Shown: positions 7,595 to 16,600 of the stretch, piece after piece
Layout: every line of letters starts with the position of its first letter
Position numbering within the stretch: position 1 is the stretch's first letter
Source: Burkholderia sp. Ac-20365
GTDB taxonomy: Bacteria; Pseudomonadota; Gammaproteobacteria; Burkholderiales; Burkholderiaceae
DNA: 64,000 nt
Direction: 5' to 3'
Assembly (NCBI RefSeq): GCF_017104715.1
Contig: NZ_JAAGPI010000030.1
Location: forward strand, 55,309 to 119,308
The notes under the pieces: generated by a model
The model's input: the letters and a program-made list of their open reading frames with translations, nothing else
Database searches by the model: none
Told to the model about the DNA's origin: nothing
Program-made: the position numbers and the translations under genes

Positions 7595-9424
7595 TCACGA
7601 AGCGGATTGAGATTGACTGTCGAGAAACGCACGCCAGCCGCCGAACGGGGTGATGTCTTGCGCGCCGCCATCGGGCGCGACGGCAGCGGGTTCGCAGATA
7701 AAGCCTTTGACGTTGCGGCCATTTGCCGTTTGCACGTTGCCGATACCGAGCGGCGCGGGCACGGCGGCGACGAACGCGCCGAACGTGCGCAGCGGCACGT
7801 CCCATAGCTCGATGGCGATAGCACCGCCCTGTCCGTTTGCCGTGCGTACGAGACCGGGCTTCGGCGGCGTCGTGTTGGCGAGCGCGAAGAGCCGATACTC
7901 AGGCGATGTCGTGGTCGCTTCGATGAAGCGCGCGCCCGCTTCCGGCAGTTGCCAGTTCAACGGCTCGCCACGCAGATGCGCGCCGACGACGGCGAGCGTC
8001 ACTGTCGGTTCATCGAATGGCAGCGGACGCGCGGCGATTTCTTTTGCGCCGTCGCTGGTGTGCGTGAAAAAGAGCGACTGGATTTGCGCGCCCAGTATTG
8101 CGAGGCGTTGATCGCCACCAGCAGGCGCGATCAGCGTGACGCCAGCGGGCAAGCCGTCGGCACGGCGCAATGCCGGCACGGCCAGCGCGCACAGGCCGAG
8201 CAGATTGACGAAGTTCGTGTACAGGCCAAGTTCGCTGTTGCGCGCAATCGGCTCGGCGCGCAGATCGGCGAGAGTCGGATGCGTGGGCGTCGTCGGGACG
8301 ATCAACACGTCGACGGATTCGAACAGTTTTTCCGCGTCGCGCTTCAGGCGCATCAGTTCGTACTGGCCGTTGAACGCGTCGGCGGCGCTGAAGGTGTCGG
8401 CCTTGCCGATCACTTCAGCGACGACGGGGTCGATCGCGTCCCGCTGTTCGTCGAAGAACTCGCCGAGCGCGGCGCGCCGTTCGGCCACCCACGGGCCGTC
8501 GTAGAGCAACGACGCGACCTGCTTCATCGGCGCGAACGGAAAGGTGCCCGCGGTCAAACCCAGGCGCGATGTGATCGTATCGAGCGATGCTGAAAACGCG
8601 GCTTTCGCATGATCGTCGCCGAAGAATTCGAGCATGTCGGGAATCGCGACGCGCAGCGGGCCGCGCGGCAGGCCCAGCGGCGCAACGTGCTCGGAATAGC
8701 CGTCGAGCGCGTCGAATGCGGCCATCTGCTCGAGCACGCGCCATGCATCGGCGACATCGTGCGCGAAGATCGACAGGCAATCGAGGCTGCGGCATGCAGG
8801 CACGACGCCCCGCTTGCTCACGAGTCCCAGCGACGGCTTCAGGCCGACGAGTTCGTTGAAGCCAGCGGGCACGCGGCCCGAGCCTGCCGTATCGGTGCCG
8901 AGCGAAAACGCGACGATGCCCGCCGCGACGGCGACCGCCGAACCCGAACTGGAACCGCCGGACACATATGAGTCGAACTCGACCTGGCGCACCGCGCCGA
9001 ACGGCGAACGCGTGCCGACGAGGCCTGTCGCGAACTGGTCGAGGTTGGTCTTGCCGATCAGGATCGCGCCTGCATCAAGCAGACGCTGGACAGCGAATGC
9101 GGTTTCGTCGGGTGTGTAGGCGAACGGCTCGCAAGCGGCCGTCGTCGCGAGGCCGGCGATATCCACGTTGTCCTTGACGGCGAACGGCACGCCGTAGAGC
9201 GGCATGTCCTGCAGCCATGCGTCGCCGGATGCTTGCTTGCGCGTCTGCAGGTCGGCGGCCCGCGCGCGGAGCGTGTCTTCAGGCACGCGCAATATCCACG
9301 CTTCGGGTCGGTTCGTCGCCGCAAGGCTATGGATGGCGCGATCGACGGTTTGGGCGGGCGTGATTTCACCGCTCGCATATTTTTCGAGCAGTGCGCGCAC
9401 CGTCATGGCGGGTTGTGTTTTCAT
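7595..9424 (-). CDS. atzF: Allophanate hydrolase
   Basis: 609 residues. An N-terminal amidase-signature domain (about 1-440) holds Lys84 (F-A-V-K-D-N), Ser158 (S-G-G-S-S-S-G-S) and Ser182 (T-D-T-A-G-S-G-R-V-P), which line up at constant offset with the Lys-Ser-Ser triad of Pseudomonas ADP AtzF. The C-terminal domain (about 470-609) is the allophanate-hydrolase-specific domain that takes the remaining carboxylated urea. The pair gives allophanate to ammonia and CO2. It is the first gene of the operon, 25 bp before the binding protein; a sigma54-like promoter lies at 9460-9475. There is no biotin or urea carboxylase domain, so this is the AtzF form rather than the urea amidolyase form. Confidence 0.93.
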   Translation of the reverse strand: MKTQPAMTVRALLEKYASGEITPAQTVDRAIHSLAATNRPEAWILRVPEDTLRARAADLQTRKQASGDAWLQDMPLYGVPFAVKDNVDIAGLATTAACEPFAYTPDETAFAVQRLLDAGAILIGKTNLDQFATGLVGTRSPFGAVRQVEFDSYVSGGSSSGSAVAVAAGIVAFSLGTDTAGSGRVPAGFNELVGLKPSLGLVSKRGVVPACRSLDCLSIFAHDVADAWRVLEQMAAFDALDGYSEHVAPLGLPRGPLRVAIPDMLEFFGDDHAKAAFSASLDTITSRLGLTAGTFPFAPMKQVASLLYDGPWVAERRAALGEFFDEQRDAIDPVVAEVIGKADTFSAADAFNGQYELMRLKRDAEKLFESVDVLIVPTTPTHPTLADLRAEPIARNSELGLYTNFVNLLGLCALAVPALRRADGLPAGVTLIAPAGGDQRLAILGAQIQSLFFTHTSDGAKEIAARPLPFDEPTVTLAVVGAHLRGEPLNWQLPEAGARFIEATTTSPEYRLFALANTTPPKPGLVRTANGQGGAIAIELWDVPLRTFGAFVAAVPAPLGIGNVQTANGRNVKGFICEPAAVAPDGGAQDITPFGGWRAFLDSQSQSAS

Positions 9425-9459
9425 GCGTCCAATCTTGAATACAAGTTGGTGAACGCATT

Positions 9460-9475
9460 TGCACGGACCATGCCA
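9460..9475 (-). promoter_or_regulatory. Candidate sigma54 (RpoN) promoter of the biuret operon
   Basis: Reading the minus strand, the site is T-TGGCATG-GTCC-GTGCA-A. It differs from the consensus TGGCACG-N4-TTGCW at two positions and keeps the invariant GG and GC with correct spacing. Transcription would start near 9450, giving a leader of about 25 nt before atzF at 9424. RpoN/NtrC control is typical for scavenging poor nitrogen sources, which fits the operon. Confidence 0.55.
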
Positions 9476-9571
9476 ATTGGATGCGAGATCGCTCAAACGC
9501 CTGTCGGGTAAGGCTTTGCGGGAATCGACGCGGGTCTCGACAGGCTGCCAGGTTTTCCCCACCGCGGTTCA

Positions 9572-9591
9572 GCACCGTGTTGTGACGGTGC
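9572..9591. promoter_or_regulatory. 20-bp inverted repeat upstream of the biuret promoter
   Basis: GCACCGT-N6-ACGGTGC, perfect 7-bp arms, about 120-140 bp upstream of the predicted start, where sigma54 enhancer sites usually lie. It resembles an NtrC site (TGCAC-N7-GTGCA) but has a longer spacer, so it could instead be a GntR operator or a separate activator site. Confidence 0.4.
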
Positions 9592-9624
9592 AGCCCGCAC
9601 ATTCGCTGTGCATCGTTATGAACG

Positions 9625-9653
9625 AAAAAGCGGCCGGTCTGACGGCCGGCCGC
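9625..9653 (-). terminator. Rho-independent terminator of katG
   Basis: On the minus strand GCGGCCGG, an 8-nt loop and CCGGCCGC are followed directly by TTTTT. It lies 33 bp after the katG stop and separates katG from the biuret operon, which is transcribed in the same direction. Confidence 0.85.
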
Positions 9654-9685
9654 TCTTGGGGGCGTTCGCTTGCACCCGCTATCAA

Positions 9686-11866
<2,181 letters not shown>

Positions 11867-12231
11867 GCCATTACTCCTTTACTCGGGCATTGCCGAGCTT
11901 AGGAGGAAAGCGATCATGTCTATTCCACAACGCATGCGTCCGCTTCAAATTTGCACGAAAAGAGAACTCCGGTGAGGTCAATTGCATTGATTGCGTCATG
12001 ACCTGGTGCAATTAAAGTTTCCACACGCAAATGCCGATATCACCGCGATCAATAAAAGGATCGTGAAGCCAGGATACTTCACGACCGGCAATGACGGCGC
12101 AAAGGGCTTGTTTTCCAGTATTTGGGCAAACGTTAGCGCCCGCCTTTCCGCTTTGTGACGGTTGAATGAATTCAGTCACGCTGCCGAATGCATTGCTGGC
12201 GAATCCGTGTTGTTTAACTTTCATTTCGATC
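11867..12231. other. Intergenic region between katG and the heptosyltransferase
   Basis: A 365-bp divergent spacer, more AT-rich than the surroundings, which must carry the katG promoter leftward and the glycosylation/autotransporter promoter rightward. It contains an inverted repeat TCGTGAAG-N8-CTTCACGA (12061-12084). A 96-codon open frame on the minus strand (12012-12302) has no ribosome site and no recognisable protein features. Confidence 0.5.
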
Positions 12232-13506
12232 ATGTCGACAGCAGTCACGCAGAGCACCGAAAACGCGGAAAGCAGCTCGAAGCACAACGACACAGGCAAC
12301 ACTCACGCGGTGCCGACGAACGGCCAACCCGTTCAGAAGCCAGCAGCCGTGCCGACCCAGCAAGGGCCGTTCGGCATTCGCTACGATTTCAACGACGGCT
12401 GCCGCGTCACACTGCCCGCAGGCGATGCCGAATGGCGCGTGGTGCTGCGCGACACGGCAACGGCGAACCCGCTGTTCGAAACGCAGCTTGCGGCGGGCGC
12501 GGTTGCGAGCAGCAAGAAGTACTTCGTACCGTTCGAGATCGAAGTGTGGTCGCAAGGCACGCAAGTGTTCCGCCATCGGCTCGATCTGAGCGACCGCAAC
12601 GTACTCGTGCATCTGCCCGTGGGCACGCTGGGCGATACGCTCGGCTGGTTTCCCTACGTCGCGAAGTTCGAAAAGCAGCATCGCTGCCGTTTGACCTGCG
12701 TGATGGGCGAAGCGCTGATTGCGCTGTTCAGGAAAACCTATCCATCGATCACGTTCGTCACGCCCGAAGCCGTCAATCCCGACGACTACTACGCGACCTA
12801 CAACATCGGCCTCTTCTTCACCGACGAAGCAAACGTGCATCAGCCCTGCGATTTCAGGCTGGTCGGTTTGCACCGCACAGCAGCCTATATTCTCGGCATC
12901 GATCCGCAAGAAGAACGCCCCGACATCGCGTTACCCGACGATAGCCGCCCGATTCCGGAGAAGTACGTTTGCATCGCGACGCAAAGCACGACGCAGTGCA
13001 AGTACTGGAACAACCCGACTGGCTGGCGCGAGATCGTGCAATTTCTGAAGCAGCGTGGCTATCGAGTGATCTGCATCGACCAGAAAGCGACGCATGGCAA
13101 TGGTGTCGTGTGGAATCACCTGCCCTATGGGTGCGAAGATTTCACGGGCGAACAGCCGCTCGCAGAGCGCGCGCGCTGGCTCAGGCATGCGGAGTTCTTC
13201 GTTGGCTTGAGCAGCGGCCTGTCATGGCTCGCGTGGGCCATGAACACGCCCGTCGTGATGATCAGCGGTTTCACGCACCCTACCAACGAATTCGACACAC
13301 CCTACCGCGTCATCAACTATCACACGTGCAATAGCTGCTGGAACGACGTGCGCGTGCAGTTCGATCATCAGGATTTCATGTGGTGTCCGCGTCATGCCGG
13401 CACGCCCCGGCAATTCGAATGTACGCGGCTTATCACGGCAGAACAGGTCAAGCACACGATCAGCCGGATTCCGGCGTTCAACACACAGGCAATGGCAGTT
13501 GCCTGA
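12232..13506 (+). CDS. Autotransporter strand-loop-strand O-heptosyltransferase (BAHT/TibC family)
   Basis: 424 residues from the ATG at 12232; an in-frame ATG at 12166 is possible, but neither has a strong ribosome site. The C-terminal half has a GT-B heptosyltransferase-type fold (L-S-S-G-L-S-W-L-A-W-A and P-V-V-M-I-S-G-F). The family's iron-finger cysteines are visible at Cys366, Cys369, Cys385 and Cys397 (C-N-S-C, M-W-C-P-R-H, F-E-C-T-R). Members attach ADP-heptose-derived sugars to Ser residues in AIDA-I/TibA-like passengers in the cytoplasm before export. The next gene, 186 bp downstream, is exactly such an autotransporter, so enzyme and substrate are paired. Confidence 0.93.
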   Translation: MSTAVTQSTENAESSSKHNDTGNTHAVPTNGQPVQKPAAVPTQQGPFGIRYDFNDGCRVTLPAGDAEWRVVLRDTATANPLFETQLAAGAVASSKKYFVPFEIEVWSQGTQVFRHRLDLSDRNVLVHLPVGTLGDTLGWFPYVAKFEKQHRCRLTCVMGEALIALFRKTYPSITFVTPEAVNPDDYYATYNIGLFFTDEANVHQPCDFRLVGLHRTAAYILGIDPQEERPDIALPDDSRPIPEKYVCIATQSTTQCKYWNNPTGWREIVQFLKQRGYRVICIDQKATHGNGVVWNHLPYGCEDFTGEQPLAERARWLRHAEFFVGLSSGLSWLAWAMNTPVVMISGFTHPTNEFDTPYRVINYHTCNSCWNDVRVQFDHQDFMWCPRHAGTPRQFECTRLITAEQVKHTISRIPAFNTQAMAVA

Positions 13507-13562
13507 AACATGTCGCGTTGCTACACGACATGACCGCAGCGACAACGCTGACGGCGAAGAGC

Positions 13563-13598
13563 AAGAAGAACAAGAAGAACAAGAAGAACAAGAAGAAC
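13563..13598 (+). repeat. Four perfect 9-bp tandem repeats between heptosyltransferase and autotransporter
   Basis: Four copies of AAGAAGAAC, preceded by a related AGAGC and followed by AAAAC, lie 57 bp after the heptosyltransferase stop. A short frame from ATG 13530 to 13607 would read through them as a 25-residue peptide ending in (K-K-N)n, but it has no ribosome site. The 9-bp unit keeps reading frame on slippage, so it could vary spacer length or an overlapping peptide. Confidence 0.7.
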
Positions 13599-13692
13599 AA
13601 AACATAGAAATAGAAAGCAGCACGCAGTACCCGTAGCACGACAAACAACAAAAGAAGTGCAGTAGTGGATACAGGGAAATTCGGGGAAAACA

Positions 13693-16600
13693 ATGAAAAG
13701 AATGACGTGGCGTCGCGTGGACGCCGCGCGCGCGCTCGGCCGCCGCTACCGCCGATGCTCGCGCCTGCTCGGCATGCTGCTCGCCGCGCTGACGATCCAG
13801 CCATGGTTCGCACAAGGCGCGCTCGCACAGACGACGGTCGCCGCAGGCGACACCGAGACGGGCGCAACGATCGGCGGCACTGAGAACGTACTCGGCAGGA
13901 CGGTCAGCAATAGCGTGACTTCGGGTGGCCAGCAGAACGTGCTGTCGGGCGGCGTGACCAGCAACACGAGCGTCGGCTCCGGCGGCACACAAACGGTCTC
14001 GGCAGGCGGCGTTGCGCAAAGCACGGGCGTCGCGGCTGGCGGGAGTGTCGTGGTTTCGTCGGGCGGGACGGCGCGTGCAACGGCAGTCAATGGCGGCACG
14101 GACATCGTGAGTGCGGGCGGCGTGGCAAGCGGCACGATCCTGACGGGTGGTGGATCCGAAGTCGTGTCTTCAGGTGGCCTCGCGCGCGGCACGACAGTCA
14201 GTTCCGGCGGAACCATCACGGTGTCGGCTGGCGCCACTGCTTCACGCACGACGGTTTCGTCGGGCGGCATCGACTCGGTCTATGGCACCGACACATCCGC
14301 CACCATCAGCAGCGGCGCGTCGCAGCACGTCTTCTCGGGCGGCACGGCAAGCGCGACCACCGTGCTCGGCGGCGGACAGAGCATCGTCAGCAGCGGCGGT
14401 TCGGCCGTCGGCGCGATCCTCAGCGGCGGTACGCTCACCGTATCCGCGGGCGGCCACGCGACCCGCACCACGCTCAACGCGGGCAGTGTCGAAAACGTCG
14501 CGGGCATCGATACCTCGGCGACTGTCGGCGCGGGTGGCCGGCTGATCGTATCGTCGGGCGGAGTGGCGAGCGCGACGGCCGTCAACAACGGTGGCCAGGC
14601 GAGCGTCGGCAGCGGCGGTTCGGTGGTGAGTGCCGTCGTGAGCGGCGGCACGCTGGCGGTCTCGGCCGGCGGCTCGGCGCTATCGACGAAACTTTCCGCT
14701 GGCGGCACCGAAAACGTTCAAGGCACCGACACCTCGGCGATGGTCGGCAGCGGCGGCACGCAGAACGTGCTGAGCGGCGGCGTCGCAACCGGCGCGACCA
14801 TCAGCAACGGCGGGCGGCAGACAGTATCGTCAGGCGGCACGACGACCAGTACGACGGTGTTGTCGGGCGGCACCATCGCGGTGTCGGGCGGCGCGAGCGC
14901 GACGGGCATCGTGCAGTCGAGCGGCGCGGCGCTCATCACGGATACGTCCGCGACGGTGAGCGGCATCAACGGCGACGGCAACACGTTCGCCATTTCGGGC
15001 GGCATCGCGAACAACATCCTGCTCGAAAACGGCGGCACGCTAACCGTGCTGTCGGGCAATTCGGCGACCAATACGCATGTCGTCAATCAGGGCTCGGCTG
15101 TCGTCGTTGCGGGCGGCACGACCAGTTCGACGACAGTCGGCAACGGCGGCACGCTGTCCGTATCGTCGGGAGCAACGGCAACCAATGTCACGCAGCAGTC
15201 GGGCGCTGCGCTGATCACCAATACGTCGGCGACAGTCACCGGCACCAATACCGCGAACGGCACGACCAACCCGTTCTCGATCTCGAACGGCGTCGCGCAA
15301 GACGTGTTTCTCGAAGGCGGCGGCTCGCTGACCGTGCTCAATGGCACGACGGCGAACGGAACGCAGGTCGGCAATCGCGGCAGCGCAATCGTGCAGAACG
15401 GCGGGCAGGCGAACAACACGACGGTGAGCAACGGTGGACAGTTGCTCGTATCGTCGGGCGGCTCGGCCAGCAGCGCAACGATCAACAACGGCGGTCAGCT
15501 TGTCGTGTCGGGCGGCGGCACGGTCGTCAATGTGACGCAAAGCTCGGGCGCGGCGCTCATCACCAATACATCGGCGATGGTGACCGGCAACAACGCGAGC
15601 GGTTCGTTCAGCATCGTCGGCGGCAATGCGCAGAACGTGATCGTCGAGAACGGTGGGCAACTGTCGGTGCTGAACGGCGATGTCGCCACGCAGACCACGG
15701 CGGGCAGCGGCGGCCTCGTGGTGGTCTCGGCGGACGGATCGACGGTCGATACAACCGTCAGCAGCGGCGGCACGCAAACGGTACTGACCAGCGGCAGCGC
15801 CACGTCGACCACAGTGTCGAGCGGCGGCCGGCTCAACGTCTCGTCGGGCGGCACGGCCATCGATGTCGATCAACTGGCAGGCGCTGCGCTCGTGACCAAC
15901 ACATCGGCGACCGTGTCGGGCGTCAACGCAAGCGGCTCGTTTTCGATCGTCAGCGGTATCGCGCAAAACGTGATCGTCGAAAACGGCGGCGCGTTGACGG
16001 TGCTCGCGGGCAACTCGGCATTCAACACCTCGGTCGGCAGCGGCGGCCTGGAAACCGTGTTGGCCGGCGGCACGGCGAGCGGCTCGTTCGTGACGTCGGG
16101 CGGTTCCGAGGTTATATCGGCGGGCGGCAAGGCGATCGGCACCACGGTGGCGTCCAACGGATCGCAGACGGTGTTCGGCACGGCTTCCGGCACAACGGCG
16201 ATCGCCGGCGGCAACGTGATCGTCAGCGCGGGCGGCACGACCAGCGGCACGGTCGTCAGCAGCGGCGGCAAGGAGATCGTGTCGTCGGGCGGCACGACGC
16301 AAGGCACGCAGGTCGTGTCCGGCGGGCAGCAGGACGTCGCGGGCGGCACGACCAGCAACACGCAGGTTAGCAGTGGCGGCCAGCAGCTGGTGTCGTCGGG
16401 CGGCATCACGCGCGGCACGCAGGTGAGCAGCGGCGCAACGCAGGTCGTGCTGTCGGGCGGCGCGGTGAGCGGCACGGTAGTCAGCGGCGGCACGCAATAC
16501 GTGTCGGCTGGCGGCACTGCGGCGGGAACGTCGGTTGGGAGCGGCGGATCGAGCTTCGTGATGTCGGGCGGTTCCGCAAGCGGTACGGTGGTGACGAGCG

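Noticed and set aside
9572..9591. Calling the dyad an NtrC site
   Set aside because: Arms resemble TGCAC/GTGCA but the spacing is 5 bp too long for the known 17-bp NtrC site, so it is left as an unassigned operator.
12012..12302. 96-codon minus-strand frame between katG and the heptosyltransferase
   Set aside because: No ribosome site, atypical composition, and overlaps the start of the supported plus-strand gene.
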